Shown here one piece after another: positions 15,117 through 27,807 of a stretch of DNA of 43,880 nucleotides. Source of the stretch: Serratia sp. Ag1 (GTDB lineage: Bacteria; Pseudomonadota; Gammaproteobacteria; Enterobacterales; Enterobacteriaceae); assembly GCF_000743355.1 (NCBI RefSeq), contig NZ_JQEI01000038.1, positions 1-43,880 of the forward strand, written 5' to 3'. The translations under genes and the position numbers were made by a program. The notes under the pieces are model-generated. The model was not told the DNA's origin, did not search any database, and worked only from the letters and a program-made list of their open reading frames with translations. Each line of letters begins with the position of its first letter. Within the stretch, counting starts at the first letter, position 1.

Positions 15117-16629
15117 GACGAGCCATAGTGAGAAACCATACGCTGACAGTTTACCACACTCGGTCTGGTCTGCGGATTGGATCCGACAGGCGGAACCTTT
15201 GGCTGCTGCTGCAATGGGGCTCTCTCTTGATCAATTGATGCAGCGTGCCGGTTCTGCGGCCTATGCGCTGGCGCGTGATTACTACCCGGCTAGCCGCCAC
15301 TGGTTGGTGTTGTGTGGTCATGGCAACAATGGTGGGGACGGTTATGTGGTGGCGCGTCTTGCCGTGGCTGATGGCGTTAAAGTGACGCTCGTCGCCTGTG
15401 AAGGTTCCCGCCCGTTGCCGCCAGAGGCGGCGCATGCCCGGCAAGCATGGCTGGAAAGTGGCGGTGAGATTCTGTCTGCCAGCAGTCGTTGGCCGGAGGA
15501 TATCGATCTGATTATCGATGGCCTGCTTGGCACTGGGTTAGCCTCTGCTCCCCGTGCGCCTTATGCTGCGCTGATTGAAGCCGCTAATCGTGCCAATGCG
15601 CCGATTATTGCGCTGGATCTCCCTTCTGGTCTGCTGGCTGAAAGTGGAGCAGTGCCTGGAGCCGTTATCCGCGCAGCGCATACTCTGACGTTTATTGCTC
15701 TTAAACCAGGTTTGTTGACCGGGCAGGCGCGTGATTGGGTTGGGCAACTTCATCACAGCACGCTAGGATTGAACGACTGGCTGGCCAGGCAACCGCCAGC
15801 GATTCAGCGAATTACCGCCAGCGATCTCGGGCATTGGTTGAAGCCGCGCCGACCCTGCTCCCACAAAGGCGAGCATGGCCGTTTGCTGCTGATTGGTGGC
15901 GATCACGGTTTCGGTGGTGCTATACGGATGGCGGCAGAAGCGGCGCTACGCAGCGGTGCCGGTTTGGTGCGAGTGCTTACTCACATTGAACATGTCGGGC
16001 CGCTGCTGACTGCCTGCCCAGAACTGATGGTACAACGTCTGACGGATGACCAGTTGCAGCAGGCTCTCACCTGGGCTGATGTGGTGGTGATTGGCCCAGG
16101 GCTTGGCCAGAGTGATTGGGGTAAGAACGCCTTGAAACAGCTGCAGACCAGTGACAAACCGGCACTGTGGGATGCGGATGCACTTAACTTACTGGCATTA
16201 CATCCTGATAAGCGTCAGAATCGAGTAATGACCCCTCATCCTGGCGAAGCGGCGCGGTTGTTGAACTGCCGTACGGCTGATATTGAGAGTGATCGCTTAC
16301 TCGCAGTACGCAAGCTGGTAGCGCAATACGGTGGGGTGGCGGTGCTGAAAGGTGCCGGAACGTTGATTGCCGATCAACAGGGAGAGATCGCGATCGCCGA
16401 CGTCGGTAACGCCGGGATGGCATCAGGCGGCATGGGTGATGTGCTGTCAGGCATCATTGGTGGTTTGCTGGCACAAAAACTCTCGCTGTATGATGCAGCC
16501 TGTGCTGGTTGTGTGGTGCACGGTGCCGCTGCGGATCTTGTGGCAAAGAAGCAAGGAACAAGAGGGCTGTTGGCAACCGACCTGCTGCCGAACATCCCCC
16601 ATTACGTTAATCCTGAGTTGGCAAAATAG
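15115..16629 (+). CDS. nnr: Bifunctional NAD(P)H-hydrate epimerase/dehydratase Nnr
   Basis: A 504-residue fusion enzyme that repairs damaged NADH/NADPH hydrates. The N-terminal YjeF domain (about 25-215) epimerises the hydrate, with [14 protein letters not shown] binding the cofactor. The C-terminal ribokinase-like domain (about 230-500) is the ADP-dependent dehydratase, shown by [11 protein letters not shown] and [20 protein letters not shown]. The ATG at 15115 is preferred because GAGAGGG lies 6 nt upstream and the protein then aligns with the E. coli start region. An in-frame TTG at 15094 is the alternative. It heads the nnr-tsaE-amiB-mutL-miaA-hfq-hflX run, with tsaE starting 10 nt after its stop. 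Confidence 0.95.
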   Translation: MTSHSEKPYADSLPHSVWSADWIRQAEPLAAAAMGLSLDQLMQRAGSAAYALARDYYPASRHWLVLCGHGNNGGDGYVVARLAVADGVKVTLVACEGSRPLPPEAAHARQAWLESGGEILSASSRWPEDIDLIIDGLLGTGLASAPRAPYAALIEAANRANAPIIALDLPSGLLAESGAVPGAVIRAAHTLTFIALKPGLLTGQARDWVGQLHHSTLGLNDWLARQPPAIQRITASDLGHWLKPRRPCSHKGEHGRLLLIGGDHGFGGAIRMAAEAALRSGAGLVRVLTHIEHVGPLLTACPELMVQRLTDDQLQQALTWADVVVIGPGLGQSDWGKNALKQLQTSDKPALWDADALNLLALHPDKRQNRVMTPHPGEAARLLNCRTADIESDRLLAVRKLVAQYGGVAVLKGAGTLIADQQGEIAIADVGNAGMASGGMGDVLSGIIGGLLAQKLSLYDAACAGCVVHGAAADLVAKKQGTRGLLATDLLPNIPHYVNPELAK

Positions 16630-16639
16630 ATATTATCGA

Positions 16640-17110
16640 ATGAAAGAACTCGTTTTACCTCTGCCGGATGAGGCAGCGACTGTCACATTGGGTACTGCCT
16701 TGGCTAAGGCGTGCGATCGTTCCAGCGTTATTTATCTTTACGGTGATTTGGGGGCCGGTAAAACCACCTTTAGCCGGGGTTTTTTGCAGGCGCTGGGCCA
16801 TCAAGGCAACGTGAAAAGCCCGACTTATACGTTGGTCGAGCCTTATGCATTGCAACCGCTCGCGGTATATCACTTTGATCTCTATCGGTTAGCCGATCCT
16901 GAAGAACTCGAATTTATGGGCATTCGCGACTATTTTGCGCAGGATGCCATTTGCCTGGTGGAATGGCCACAGCAAGGAACCGGTGTGTTGCCCGCTCCCG
17001 ATCTGGAGTTGCATCTCAGCTATCATGACGATGGCCGACAGGCGCAGCTTAAGGCGGTTTCTGCCTACGGTGCCGAGCTTTTAGACCGTATTGATGGGCA
17101 ACAGGGATGA
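16640..17110 (+). CDS. tsaE: tRNA t6A biosynthesis ATPase TsaE
   Basis: A 156-residue P-loop ATPase (formerly YjeE) that works with TsaB, TsaC and TsaD to make N6-threonylcarbamoyladenosine at position 37 of ANN-decoding tRNAs. The Walker A motif [13 protein letters not shown] is near residues 36-48. [12 protein letters not shown] and YHFDLYRL are family hallmarks, and [12 protein letters not shown] gives the conserved Glu-Trp. The ATG at 16640 was chosen because the protein then matches the family length; longer readings upstream lie inside nnr. amiB starts 7 nt after the stop. Confidence 0.95.
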   Translation: MKELVLPLPDEAATVTLGTALAKACDRSSVIYLYGDLGAGKTTFSRGFLQALGHQGNVKSPTYTLVEPYALQPLAVYHFDLYRLADPEELEFMGIRDYFAQDAICLVEWPQQGTGVLPAPDLELHLSYHDDGRQAQLKAVSAYGAELLDRIDGQQG

Positions 17111-17117
17111 CGCTTTC

Positions 17118-18818
17118 ATGATCCATATGCTGAAAAAAGTGGCTGTTATCGCCTTGTTTGCCTTGCTGGTGCCGTTTGCTGCCCAGGCTGCCTCGTCGTT
17201 ATCCAATATCAACGTGACTAACGCCCAGCGTGAAGCCACGGTCTCGGTGAGTTTCACTGGCCCACCAGACTATGCTTTCTCTACGGTACGCGGGCCGGAT
17301 CGCGTCGTTCTGGATGTGAATCAAAATGGCAAAGTGGGTGGCCTGCCGCTGAACTTCAGCGGCCACAATCTAGTGAAAAGTATTCGTTCCAGTACGCCAA
17401 AAGACGACCAAAGCGTGCGGCTGGTTTTTGACTTGACCCAGCGGGCAAAAACCCGTGCGGTGACGCGCCAGAATGGCAATACCTACACCGTGGTATTCAC
17501 CATTACTGCGGAAAGCAGCCCGAATATCAGTAGTGTGCGCAAAGCACCGGTCACCAGTGAACCGGTGCGTAAAACGCCAGTGACGCCGAGCGGCTCTAAT
17601 CCGTTTACCAACCAGCCTGCTGCCGTATCCGGTATTGCGACAGAAACGACACCGCGCAGTAGCCGGGTTTCTGCCGGATCCGGTGACCGTGTGGTCGTGG
17701 CAATTGATGCCGGGCACGGTGGGCAGGATCCGGGGGCTATTGGGCCAAGTGGCTTGAAAGAGAAAAATGTGACCATCGCCATTGCGCATCGTCTGCGAGC
17801 GTTGCTGGACGCCGATCCGATGTTTAAACCAGTGCTGACGCGTAGCGGAGATTACTTTATTTCGGTAATGGGGCGTTCCGATGTGGCGCGTAAGCAGGGC
17901 GCTAATGTGCTGGTTTCGATTCACGCCGATGCGGCACCTAATCGCAGCGCCAATGGGGCTTCGGTGTGGGTGTTGTCTAATCGACGGGCGAACAGTGAGA
18001 TGGCCGGGTGGCTGGAACAACACGAGAAACAGTCTGAATTGCTGGGTGGGGCGGGCGATCTGTTGGCCAACAGCCAGGCCGATCCTTACCTGAGCCAGGC
18101 GGTGCTGGATTTGCAGTTTGGTCATTCGCAACGCGTGGGTTACGACGTGGCGGTGAAAGTCTTGCAGCAGCTACAGCGCGTGGGTTCATTGCACAAACGC
18201 CGCCCAGAACACGCCAGTCTGGGAGTACTGCGCTCACCGGATATTCCCTCTTTGCTAGTAGAAACCGGGTTTATCAGTAATAGCACGGAGGAGCGACTGC
18301 TCGGCAGTAGCGCATATCAGGATAAAATTGCGCAGGCGATCCACAATGGTCTACGCAGTTATTTCCTGGCGCATCCGCTACAAGCTGACCCAAAGGTCGA
18401 AAACCGTCCGCAGCGGGTCGCAGCGGCGGTTAACTCCACGGTAAATGACTTGCGGCAGCCGGAACCGGAAGTGAGCCGCCCGCGCAGTGCGAATACGGGG
18501 AAAACACAAATCCACGTAGTACAGCGGGCAGAAACGCTTTCCGGCATTGCCGACAGCTACGGCACCAGCATGGCCACGCTGCGTACGCTGAATAACTTGA
18601 AAAAAGATGGGGTTTGGGTAGGGCAACGTCTGAAAGTGCCTGCAGGTAGTGGTGCTGCGGCACCGGCCAAAGCCAAACCGAGCAAGCATAAAGTGGCGCG
18701 TGGCGACACGTTATCCTCTATTGCCGCGCGTTATGGGGTTAGCGTCAGTGAACTGAAAAGCGCCAATAAATTAAAGTCGGATGTTGCACCGCTAGATCGG
18801 ACACTGATCATTCCGTAG
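17118..18818 (+). CDS. amiB: N-acetylmuramoyl-L-alanine amidase AmiB with two LysM domains
   Basis: A 566-residue periplasmic amidase that cleaves septal peptidoglycan during daughter-cell separation, normally activated by EnvC. In order: a signal peptide (ending AAQA), an AMIN domain (about 30-140), a low-complexity linker, then an Amidase_3 domain with zinc and catalytic motifs [15 protein letters not shown] (about 195) and [11 protein letters not shown]. Two LysM domains follow (about 463-506 and 523-566; [13 protein letters not shown] and [13 protein letters not shown]). E. coli AmiB is about 445 residues and lacks LysM, so this copy is longer with extra peptidoglycan anchors. The ATG at 17118 has an ACAGGGA ribosome site; an in-frame ATG at 17127 is an alternative. 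Confidence 0.95.
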   Translation: MIHMLKKVAVIALFALLVPFAAQAASSLSNINVTNAQREATVSVSFTGPPDYAFSTVRGPDRVVLDVNQNGKVGGLPLNFSGHNLVKSIRSSTPKDDQSVRLVFDLTQRAKTRAVTRQNGNTYTVVFTITAESSPNISSVRKAPVTSEPVRKTPVTPSGSNPFTNQPAAVSGIATETTPRSSRVSAGSGDRVVVAIDAGHGGQDPGAIGPSGLKEKNVTIAIAHRLRALLDADPMFKPVLTRSGDYFISVMGRSDVARKQGANVLVSIHADAAPNRSANGASVWVLSNRRANSEMAGWLEQHEKQSELLGGAGDLLANSQADPYLSQAVLDLQFGHSQRVGYDVAVKVLQQLQRVGSLHKRRPEHASLGVLRSPDIPSLLVETGFISNSTEERLLGSSAYQDKIAQAIHNGLRSYFLAHPLQADPKVENRPQRVAAAVNSTVNDLRQPEPEVSRPRSANTGKTQIHVVQRAETLSGIADSYGTSMATLRTLNNLKKDGVWVGQRLKVPAGSGAAAPAKAKPSKHKVARGDTLSSIAARYGVSVSELKSANKLKSDVAPLDRTLIIP

Positions 18819-18847
18819 CGTTGGGTGTCATAAACAGAGGGATTCGC

Positions 18848-20722
18848 ATGCCTATCCAGGTGTTACCGCCACAGCTTGCCAACCAGATTGCCGCCGGAGA
18901 AGTGGTCGAGCGGCCTGCGTCGGTGGTGAAGGAATTGGTAGAAAACAGTTTGGATGCAGGCGCGACGCGTATTGATATTGATATTGAGCGCGGTGGGGCC
19001 AAGCTGATCCGTATTCGTGACAACGGCTGTGGAATCGGCAAAGCCGATCTGGCTTTGGCACTGGCCCGCCATGCGACCAGCAAAATCAGCACGCTTGACG
19101 ATCTGGAAGCGATTGTCAGCCTGGGCTTTCGCGGTGAAGCGTTGGCCAGTATCAGTTCGGTTTCACGTCTGACGCTCACCTCTCGCATAGAACAACAAAA
19201 TGAGGCTTGGCAGGCCTATGCCGAAGGGCGGGAACAGGCCGTGACGGTTAAACCCGCAGCCCATCCGGTTGGCTGCACGCTGGAAGTGCTCGACTTGTTT
19301 TACAACACCCCGGCGCGGCGCAAATTTATGCGCACGGAAAAAACCGAATTCGGCCATATTGATGAAGTGGTGCGACGCATCGCGCTGGCGCGTTTCGATG
19401 TGGCAATCAACCTGAATCACAACGGCAAGCTGATGCGCCAGTATCGCGCAGCCAAAGAGGAAAGCCAGCATGAGCGTCGCTTGGCCAGCATCTGCGGCCC
19501 GGCCTTTTTGCAGCACGCGTTGACCATCTCCTGGCAGCATGGCGATCTCACCATTCGCGGTTGGGTGGCCGACCCTGAAGGCGCACGGCAATTGGGCGAA
19601 ATGCAATACTGCTATGTTAATGGCCGGATGATGCGCGATCGTCTGATCAATCACGCTATTCGTCAGGCGTATCAGGATCAGCTGAAAGACGATCAGCAAC
19701 CGGCTTATGTGCTGTATCTGGAAGTGGATCCTCATCAGGTGGATGTGAACGTCCATCCGGCAAAACATGAAGTGCGTTTCCATCAGGCGCGGCTGGTGCA
19801 TGATTTTATTTATCAGGCAGTGACTACCGTGTTGCAGCAGGCGGGTAACGTGCCGTTGCCGCTGACTGAAGCGCCAAATGAGCAGGAAGCGCCTGCTTGG
19901 CAGCCGGAAAATCGCGTGGCGGCAGGGGGGAACCACTTTTCGCAACCTGCCCCGCAGCGTGAGCACTCGCCAGCCTCCCATTCCGTCGCCCGCGAACGTG
20001 CACCGCAGCAGCCTTATCAGGCTGGAGCCAGTTACCAAAAACGGGAAGGGGAACTGTACGGCAAGCTGCTGCAGGCGGCTCCAGCAATCGAAGCCGCATC
20101 GGGCCTGGATAAGCCGCCTTTATTTCCGCCTGTAAAAGCTGAGCAGGAAGCGCCATTGGCCAGCAGCCAGCACAGTTTTGGCCGTGTACTGATGATTTAT
20201 CCTCCAAGCTATGCGTTGGTTGAACAGCGCCAGCAATTGGCGTTACTCAACCTGACCGTTGCTGAGCGCTGGTTGCGTCAGGCACAGCTCTGCCCACCGG
20301 AAGAGGGGTTACGGCCCCAGCCGCTGTTGATCCCAATCAAGTTGACACTGAATAAAAATGAAGCAGCAGCCTGTGTGCAGCATCAGGCTTTATTAGCGAA
20401 AATGGGGTTGGAACTGCAATCCGATCATGGGCGTGTGACGTTGCGCGCAGTTCCTTTACCGTTACGGCAACAAAATTTACAAAAACTGATCCCTGAGCTG
20501 TTAGGCTATTTGGCGGAACATCAGGAGATGTCGCCAACCGTGCTGGCCACCTGGATTGCCCGCCATTTAGGCAGTGAGCATGAACAGTGGAACAGTTCGC
20601 AAGCGATACAGTTATTGACCGACGTTGAACGACTTTGCCCGCAACTGGTGAAATCACCACCAGGCGGCCTTTTGCAACCCGTTGATTTACAGACTGCGCT
20701 GGCAGCCCTTAAGCATGAATGA
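18848..20722 (+). CDS. mutL: DNA mismatch repair protein MutL
   Basis: A 624-residue GHKL ATPase that links MutS mismatch recognition to MutH nicking and UvrD unwinding. N-terminal motifs are [21 protein letters not shown] and LGFRGEAL (ATP binding), with [14 protein letters not shown] in the transducer. A variable Gln/Pro-rich linker (about 335-430) precedes the C-terminal dimerisation domain. The metal-binding endonuclease motif found in most MutL homologues is absent, as expected for a MutH-dependent enzyme. The ATG at 18848 has AGAGGGA upstream. The end overlaps miaA by 8 nt. Confidence 0.96.
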   Translation: MPIQVLPPQLANQIAAGEVVERPASVVKELVENSLDAGATRIDIDIERGGAKLIRIRDNGCGIGKADLALALARHATSKISTLDDLEAIVSLGFRGEALASISSVSRLTLTSRIEQQNEAWQAYAEGREQAVTVKPAAHPVGCTLEVLDLFYNTPARRKFMRTEKTEFGHIDEVVRRIALARFDVAINLNHNGKLMRQYRAAKEESQHERRLASICGPAFLQHALTISWQHGDLTIRGWVADPEGARQLGEMQYCYVNGRMMRDRLINHAIRQAYQDQLKDDQQPAYVLYLEVDPHQVDVNVHPAKHEVRFHQARLVHDFIYQAVTTVLQQAGNVPLPLTEAPNEQEAPAWQPENRVAAGGNHFSQPAPQREHSPASHSVARERAPQQPYQAGASYQKREGELYGKLLQAAPAIEAASGLDKPPLFPPVKAEQEAPLASSQHSFGRVLMIYPPSYALVEQRQQLALLNLTVAERWLRQAQLCPPEEGLRPQPLLIPIKLTLNKNEAAACVQHQALLAKMGLELQSDHGRVTLRAVPLPLRQQNLQKLIPELLGYLAEHQEMSPTVLATWIARHLGSEHEQWNSSQAIQLLTDVERLCPQLVKSPPGGLLQPVDLQTALAALKHE

Positions 20723-21656
20723 AACTGAAAGAACACATCGCCCCCCGGCCATTTTTATTATGGGGCCGACGGCCTCAGGCAAGACCGCATTGGCTATGGC
20801 GCTGCGTGAGCATCTGCCCGTAGAGCTTATCAGCGTGGATTCTGCGCTGATTTATCGTGGTATGGATATTGGTACCGCCAAACCGACGGCGGCAGAGCTG
20901 ATACAGGCACCGCATCGGCTGATTGATATCCGCGATCCTGCTGAAGCTTACTCTGCTGCGGATTTTCGCGCCGATGCCCTGAGAGAAATGGCTGAGATCA
21001 CCGCTGCCGGGCGTATTCCGCTGTTGGTGGGGGGGACCATGCTCTATTTCAAGGCGTTGCTGGAAGGATTATCACCGCTGCCCTCTGCCGATCCGGTGGT
21101 GCGTGAACGTATTGAGCAGCAAGCGGCAGAGCAGGGTTGGGATGCATTGCACCGCCAGTTACAGCAGATTGATCCGGTTGCGGCCATGCGAATTCATCCC
21201 AATGATCCGCAGAGACTCTCCAGAGCACTGGAAGTTTTTTTCATTTCGGGTAAAACTTTAACCGAACTGACTAAAATTTCGGGTGAATCGTTACCTTATC
21301 ATGTTCATCAATTTGCAATAGCGCCAGCCAGCCGTGAGTTGTTACATCAACGCATTGCGCTGCGTTTTGAGCAAATGTTGGCGGCAGGTTTCGAGACGGA
21401 AGCACGTGCACTTTTTGCACGGGGTGATTTGCATACGGATTTGCCTTCCATTCGCTGTGTCGGTTATCGCCAGATGTGGTCATATTTTTCTGGTGAAATC
21501 AGTTACGATGAAATGGTTTATCGAGGTGTTTGCGCAACGCGTCAGTTGGCCAAGCGTCAAATGACCTGGTTACGGGGTTGGGAGTCGGTTCATTGGTTAG
21601 ACAGTGAAAAGCCGGGAGAGGCTTTGGACTCGGTAATTCAGGTTGTTAGTGCATAG
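20715..21656 (+). CDS. miaA: tRNA dimethylallyltransferase MiaA
   Basis: A 313-residue enzyme that transfers a dimethylallyl group from DMAPP to A37 of UNN-reading tRNAs (i6A, later ms2i6A). The P-loop [12 protein letters not shown] is at about residues 16-27. [32 protein letters not shown] and [11 protein letters not shown] are family hallmarks. The start lies inside the end of mutL in another frame (8-nt overlap), suggesting coupled translation. hfq follows after 114 nt. In E. coli the miaA coding region holds hfq promoters, so promoter sequence inside this gene is likely, though not verified here. Confidence 0.95.
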   Translation: MNETERTHRPPAIFIMGPTASGKTALAMALREHLPVELISVDSALIYRGMDIGTAKPTAAELIQAPHRLIDIRDPAEAYSAADFRADALREMAEITAAGRIPLLVGGTMLYFKALLEGLSPLPSADPVVRERIEQQAAEQGWDALHRQLQQIDPVAAMRIHPNDPQRLSRALEVFFISGKTLTELTKISGESLPYHVHQFAIAPASRELLHQRIALRFEQMLAAGFETEARALFARGDLHTDLPSIRCVGYRQMWSYFSGEISYDEMVYRGVCATRQLAKRQMTWLRGWESVHWLDSEKPGEALDSVIQVVSA

Positions 21657-21758
21657 GTTGAGTGATTGTGTACAATTGATGAGTTTTTAGCGCGCAAATT
21701 TTTTACGTCGTTTATTTTAGAGCCGATAGGTTCTTAGTTACAAACAACAAGCAAATAA

Positions 21759-22079
<321 letters not shown>

Positions 22080-22177
22080 GGCGCGTTGCGAGTCAACCAT
22101 GACGGGGTGCATAAGCAGCGATGTGTTGTTTATGCTCCCCAAACTCACGGTTTCTATCCGTTTGAGAGGTTGCACGC

Positions 22178-23458
22178 TTGTTTGACCGTTATGAAGCCGG
22201 TGAGCAGGCCGTACTGGTTCATATCTATTTCTCACAAGACAAAGACACAGAAGATCTCAGCGAATTTGAGTCGCTGGTATCCTCTGCGGGTGCCGAAGCT
22301 TTGCAAGTGGTGACTGGTAGCCGCAAAGCGCCGCATCCCAAATACTTTGTCGGTGAAGGAAAGGCCGAAGAAATTGCAGATGCGGTGAAAGCCAGCGGCG
22401 CGTCTGTTGTCCTGTTTGATCATTCCCTTTCCCCAGCGCAGGAGAGAAATCTCGAACGCCTGTGTGAATGCCGGGTGATCGATCGCACCGGGTTGATTCT
22501 AGACATCTTTGCCCAGCGTGCCCGTACCCATGAAGGTAAGCTGCAGGTTGAATTGGCGCAGTTGCGTCATATCGCCACCCGTCTGGTTCGTGGCTGGACG
22601 CACCTTGAACGCCAGAAAGGCGGGATTGGCCTGCGTGGGCCGGGGGAAACCCAGCTAGAAACCGATCGTCGCTTGCTGCGCGATCGCATCAGCCTGATTC
22701 TCAAGCGCCTTGAGCGAGTCGAGAAACAGCGCGATCAGGGGCGGCGAGCGCGTACCCGTGCCGATGTGCCGACCGTATCGCTGGTGGGGTACACCAACGC
22801 CGGTAAATCTACCCTGTTTAACCGAATGACATCTGCCGAAGTGTATGTGGCAGATCAGCTATTTGCCACCTTGGATCCTACCCTGCGGCGTATTGACGTA
22901 GCGGACGTGGGCGATACCGTGTTGGCGGATACCGTAGGTTTTATCCGGCACTTGCCGCACGATCTTGTTGCCGCGTTTAAAGCGACGCTGCAGGAGACGC
23001 GCCAGGCATCTTTGCTGTTACATGTGATCGACGCTGCGGATATTCGGGTGGACGAAAACATTGAGGCGGTAAATACCGTGCTGGCGGAGATTGAGTCGGA
23101 TGAGATCCCTACACTGTTAGTGATGAACAAAATAGATATGCTGGATGATTTTGTTCCGCGTATCGATCGCAACGAAGAGAATTTACCGGTTCGCGTGTGG
23201 CTGTCCGCCGCCAGTGGAGACGGTATTCCGTTGCTATTTCAGGCGTTGACGGAGCGTCTGGCGGGGGAGATCGCGCATTACGAATTGCGTTTACCTCCAC
23301 AGGCAGGCCGTCTTCGTAGCCGTTTTTATCAACTTCAGGCGATCGAGAAAGAATGGAACGAAGAGGACGGCAGTATCGGCTTAGTGGTACGCATGCCGAT
23401 CGTGGAGTGGCGTCGCCTCTGCAAGCAGGAACAGGACCTGATTAACTTTATCGTATGA
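22178..23458 (+). CDS. hflX: Ribosome-rescue GTPase HflX
   Basis: A 426-residue GTPase that splits stalled 70S ribosomes after heat or antibiotic stress. An N-terminal HflX domain ([19 protein letters not shown]) is followed by a coiled linker and a G domain with [12 protein letters not shown] (G1), [14 protein letters not shown] (G3) and MNKIDM (G4). The start is TTG, preceded by GAGAGG; E. coli hflX is also known for a rare start. Initiation from TTG is weak and may keep expression low. No closer ATG gives the conserved [18 protein letters not shown] start. Confidence 0.95.
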   Translation: MFDRYEAGEQAVLVHIYFSQDKDTEDLSEFESLVSSAGAEALQVVTGSRKAPHPKYFVGEGKAEEIADAVKASGASVVLFDHSLSPAQERNLERLCECRVIDRTGLILDIFAQRARTHEGKLQVELAQLRHIATRLVRGWTHLERQKGGIGLRGPGETQLETDRRLLRDRISLILKRLERVEKQRDQGRRARTRADVPTVSLVGYTNAGKSTLFNRMTSAEVYVADQLFATLDPTLRRIDVADVGDTVLADTVGFIRHLPHDLVAAFKATLQETRQASLLLHVIDAADIRVDENIEAVNTVLAEIESDEIPTLLVMNKIDMLDDFVPRIDRNEENLPVRVWLSAASGDGIPLLFQALTERLAGEIAHYELRLPPQAGRLRSRFYQLQAIEKEWNEEDGSIGLVVRMPIVEWRRLCKQEQDLINFIV

Positions 23459-23481
23459 TCATATGCTGTTACATTTGAGTG

Positions 23482-23502
23482 CTCACTCAATAACAGAGTG
23501 AG
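23482..23502 (+). other. Hairpin in the hflX-hflK gap
   Basis: CTCACTC (23482-23488) pairs with GAGTGAG (23496-23502) around AATAACA. With no T-run after it, it may be an mRNA processing or stability element separating hflX from hflKC. Confidence 0.4.
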
Positions 23503-23550
23503 TTAAGCGTTAGCCTGAAGTACCCAATCACAGAATAATGGAGCTAAAAC

Positions 23551-24807
23551 ATGGCGTGGAATCAGCCCGGTAATAACGGACAGGACCGCGACCCGTGGGG
23601 GAGCAGCAATAATAATGGCGGCAACTCTGGCGGTAACAACAAAGGCGGTCGCGATCAAGGGCCACCTGATTTGGATGATATCTTCCGCAAGCTGAGCAAG
23701 AAATTGAGCGGCCTGGGCGGGGGTAAAGGCTCCAACAGCGGTGGCACCGGTTCGAGCGGGCCTAACTTCAGTGGCCGTATCATCGGTATCGCTGCGGTAG
23801 CGGTGGTGGTGATCTGGGCCGCAAGCGGTTTTTATACCATCAAAGAAGCTGAACGAGGTGTGGTGACGCGCTTCGGTAAATTCAGCCATCTGGTGCAGCC
23901 CGGTCTTAACTGGAAGCCAACGTTCATTGACGAAGTGCGTCCGGTTAACGTGGAGTCGGTGCGTGAACTGGCTGCATCCGGCGTGATGCTGACTTCCGAT
24001 GAAAACGTGGTGCGCGTAGAGATGAACGTGCAGTACCGCGTAACCGATCCGGCAGCCTATCTGTTCAGCGTGACCGATGCCAATGACAGCCTGAGACAGG
24101 CGACCGACAGCGCATTACGTGGTGTTATCGGCAAATACACTATGGACAAAATCCTGACCGAAGGCCGTACCATCGTGCGTAGCGATACTCAGCGTGTACT
24201 GGAAGAAACCATTCGTCCATACAAAATGGGTATCACATTGCTGGACGTTAACTTCCAGGCGGCACGTCCACCGGAAGAGGTGAAAGCCGCGTTTGATGAT
24301 GCGATTGCCGCACGTGAGAACGAACAGCAATACATTCGTGAAGCAGAAGCTTATGCCAACGAAGTTCAGCCGCGTGCCAACGGTCAGGCACAGCGTCTGT
24401 TAGAAGATGCCAGGGCTTATGAAGCCCGTACGGTGCTGGAAGCTCAGGGTGAAGTGGCGCGCTTTGCCAAACTGTTGCCGGAGTACAAATCGGCACCTGA
24501 ACTGACCCGCGAGCGTCTGTACATCGAAACGATGGAAAAGGTTCTGAGTCATACCCGCAAAGTGCTGGTGAATGACAAAGGCAACAATAATCTGATGGTG
24601 TTACCACTGGATCAGATGTTGCGTGGCCAGACCGGCAAAGCGGCGACCGAAGGCAGTAAAGATACCAGCCTGATTCGTCTCAACCCGGCTCCTTCTACCA
24701 GTACAACGACAGAAGCGGGCACCAGTAGCACCAGCGGTAGTTCGATGATGGACCAGCGCCGGGCAAATACGCAGCGTAGCGACAACACTCGCGTAGGGAG
24801 AGAATAA
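23551..24807 (+). CDS. hflK: HflK subunit of the FtsH modulator complex
   Basis: A 418-residue SPFH/prohibitin membrane protein that forms the HflKC cage around FtsH and regulates its proteolysis. The Gly/Asn-rich N-terminus (about 1-75) is followed by a single transmembrane segment (IIGIAAVAVVVIWAASGFY), then the SPFH domain (EAERGVVTRFGKFSHLVQPG) and a coiled coil. The C-terminal Ser/Thr-rich tail ends near VGRE. GGAGC lies upstream of the ATG. hflC starts 3 nt after the stop. Confidence 0.96.
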   Translation: MAWNQPGNNGQDRDPWGSSNNNGGNSGGNNKGGRDQGPPDLDDIFRKLSKKLSGLGGGKGSNSGGTGSSGPNFSGRIIGIAAVAVVVIWAASGFYTIKEAERGVVTRFGKFSHLVQPGLNWKPTFIDEVRPVNVESVRELAASGVMLTSDENVVRVEMNVQYRVTDPAAYLFSVTDANDSLRQATDSALRGVIGKYTMDKILTEGRTIVRSDTQRVLEETIRPYKMGITLLDVNFQAARPPEEVKAAFDDAIAARENEQQYIREAEAYANEVQPRANGQAQRLLEDARAYEARTVLEAQGEVARFAKLLPEYKSAPELTRERLYIETMEKVLSHTRKVLVNDKGNNNLMVLPLDQMLRGQTGKAATEGSKDTSLIRLNPAPSTSTTTEAGTSSTSGSSMMDQRRANTQRSDNTRVGRE

Positions 24808-24810
24808 TCA

Positions 24811-25821
24811 ATGCGTAAGTCTTTCATAGTGATCGTCGCGGTGGTGTTGGTAGCACTCTACACCTCACTGTTTGTGGTACAGGAAGGTGAGCGCGGCATT
24901 GTGCTGCGTTTCGGTAAAGTACTGCGCGACAGCGAAAACAAGCCACGTGTTTATGCGCCGGGTCTGCACTTCAAGATCCCGTTTGTTGAAACCGTGAAAA
25001 GGCTGGATGCGCGTATCCAGACCATGGATAACCAGGCCGATCGCTTTGTGACCAGCGAGAAGAAAGACCTGATTGTCGATTCCTACCTGAAATGGCGTAT
25101 CAGTGATTTCAGCCGTTACTACCTGGCAACCGGTGGTGGTGATGTTTCGCAGGCCGAAGTGTTGTTGAAACGTAAGTTCAGTGACCGTTTGCGTTCTGAG
25201 ATTGGCCGTTTGGACGTGCGCGATATCGTTACTGACTCACGTGGCCGCCTGATGGCCGACGTGCGTGATGCGCTGAACACCGGTACTGTTGGTGACGGTG
25301 AAGAAGCTGCGACCACGGAAGCGGATGATGCTATCGCTTCTGCTGCAGCCCGCGTTGAGCGTGAAACCACTGGCAAACAGCCCGCGGTTAACCCGAATAG
25401 CATGGCGGCACTGGGGATCGAAGTGGTTGATGTGCGAATCAAGCAGATCAACCTGCCAGCTGAAGTATCTGATGCCATCTTCCAACGTATGCGTGCGGAA
25501 CGTGAAGCGGTAGCCCGTCGTCACCGTTCACAAGGCCAGGAAGAAGCGGAAAAGCTGCGTGCAACTGCCGACTACGAAGTGACCCGTACGATCGCGGAAG
25601 CTGAGCGTCAGGCGCGCATCACCCGTGGTGCGGGTGATGCTGAAGCGGCCAGACTGTTTGCTAACGCATTCAGCCAGGATCCGGATTTCTACGCGTTCAT
25701 CCGTAGCCTGCGTGCTTATGAAACCAGCTTTGGTTCAGGCAATCAGGATGTCTTGGTGTTGAGCCCAGACAGCAATTTCTTCCGTTACATGAAGTCGCCG
25801 GAAGCGACGCGTAACAGATGA
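24811..25821 (+). CDS. hflC: HflC subunit of the FtsH modulator complex
   Basis: A 336-residue partner of HflK. One N-terminal signal-anchor (SFIVIVAVVLVALYTSLFVV) is followed by the SPFH domain (EGERGIVLRFGKVLRD) and a long Ala/Arg/Glu-rich coiled coil (AEAERQARITRGAGDAEAAR). It lies periplasmic with HflK and controls FtsH access to membrane substrates. The ATG is 3 nt from hflK, so the two are made together. A terminator follows after 20 nt. Confidence 0.96.
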   Translation: MRKSFIVIVAVVLVALYTSLFVVQEGERGIVLRFGKVLRDSENKPRVYAPGLHFKIPFVETVKRLDARIQTMDNQADRFVTSEKKDLIVDSYLKWRISDFSRYYLATGGGDVSQAEVLLKRKFSDRLRSEIGRLDVRDIVTDSRGRLMADVRDALNTGTVGDGEEAATTEADDAIASAAARVERETTGKQPAVNPNSMAALGIEVVDVRIKQINLPAEVSDAIFQRMRAEREAVARRHRSQGQEEAEKLRATADYEVTRTIAEAERQARITRGAGDAEAARLFANAFSQDPDFYAFIRSLRAYETSFGSGNQDVLVLSPDSNFFRYMKSPEATRNR

Positions 25822-25841
25822 TGCCAGCATAGTGAGACCAG

Positions 25842-25866
25842 GGCCCGTTAATCGCGGGCCTTTCTT
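25842..25866 (+). terminator. Rho-independent terminator after hflC
   Basis: GGCCCG (25842-25847) pairs with CGGGCC (25855-25860) around TTAATCG, with TTTCTTA directly after. It closes the hflX-hflK-hflC run. Confidence 0.75.
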
Positions 25867-25881
25867 ATTTGGGGAGAAGGG

Positions 25882-26082
25882 ATGAATTCGACTATCTGGT
25901 TGGCTCTGGGGCTGGTGTTGGTATTGGAAGGGTTAGGGCCAATGCTGTTTCCGCGTGTTTGGCGCAGAATGATCCTGGCAATGGCGCAGCTACCGGACTC
26001 CACATTACGGCGTTTTGGTGGTGGAATAGTGGTTGCGGGCTGCGTGATCTACTACATGTTGCGTAGCCGCATGGGGGGGTAA
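25882..26082 (+). CDS. yjeT: YjeT, DUF2065 small inner-membrane protein
   Basis: A 66-residue protein with two hydrophobic segments (about 4-22 and 46-60) and a positively charged loop (RVWRRMI), typical of DUF2065 small membrane proteins. Position between hflC and purA matches E. coli yjeT. GGGGAGAAGG is the ribosome site. Function is unknown. Confidence 0.9.
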   Translation: MNSTIWLALGLVLVLEGLGPMLFPRVWRRMILAMAQLPDSTLRRFGGGIVVAGCVIYYMLRSRMGG

Positions 26083-26125
26083 ACTTTAGCCGAAAAAGTA
26101 TGCAATAGTATGCTAAAAGTGCTGA

Positions 26126-27478
<1,353 letters not shown>

Positions 27479-27501
27479 TCTGTTGCTACCGTCATCTAAC
27501 A

Positions 27502-27525
27502 AGCCGGGCAGCGTCCCGGTTTGTT
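27502..27525 (+). terminator. Terminator after purA
   Basis: AGCCGGG pairs with CCCGGTT (27502-27508 with 27515-27521, including one G-T pair), loop CAGCGT, then TGTTT. It is short but GC-rich and well placed, 23 nt after the purA stop. Confidence 0.6.
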
Positions 27526-27652
27526 TATACCCGTCATACTTCAAGTTGCTTGGGTGTTGGCTTCCTTCACTCACCCCAGTCACTTACTTGAGTAAGCTCC
27601 TAGGGCTTCGTTCAGTTGCCGCCTACAAGCAACTCGAATTATTTTGGGTATA
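27526..27652. repeat. 127-bp palindromic intergenic repeat, intact copy
   Basis: It runs from TATACCC to GGGTATA with inverted ends; TTCAAGTTGC near the left faces GCAACTCGAA near the right. By eye it differs from the copy at 43565-43691 at about eight positions. It is an ERIC-like, non-coding, mobile-looking repeat common in Serratia and Yersinia. Confidence 0.85.
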
Positions 27653-27807
27653 TCTCCTTTATTGTGGTTTCACATCAAAAAATCCCTTCATTCTTCTAGT
27701 TGATAGCCTTCTCTGCACTAAATAATTAGCGGCGAACTCTCCGGCTGGTTTATTATCCAATTGAGTCATCTAAAATCAGACAAATAACCTGATACCCAGA
27801 GGTAGAT

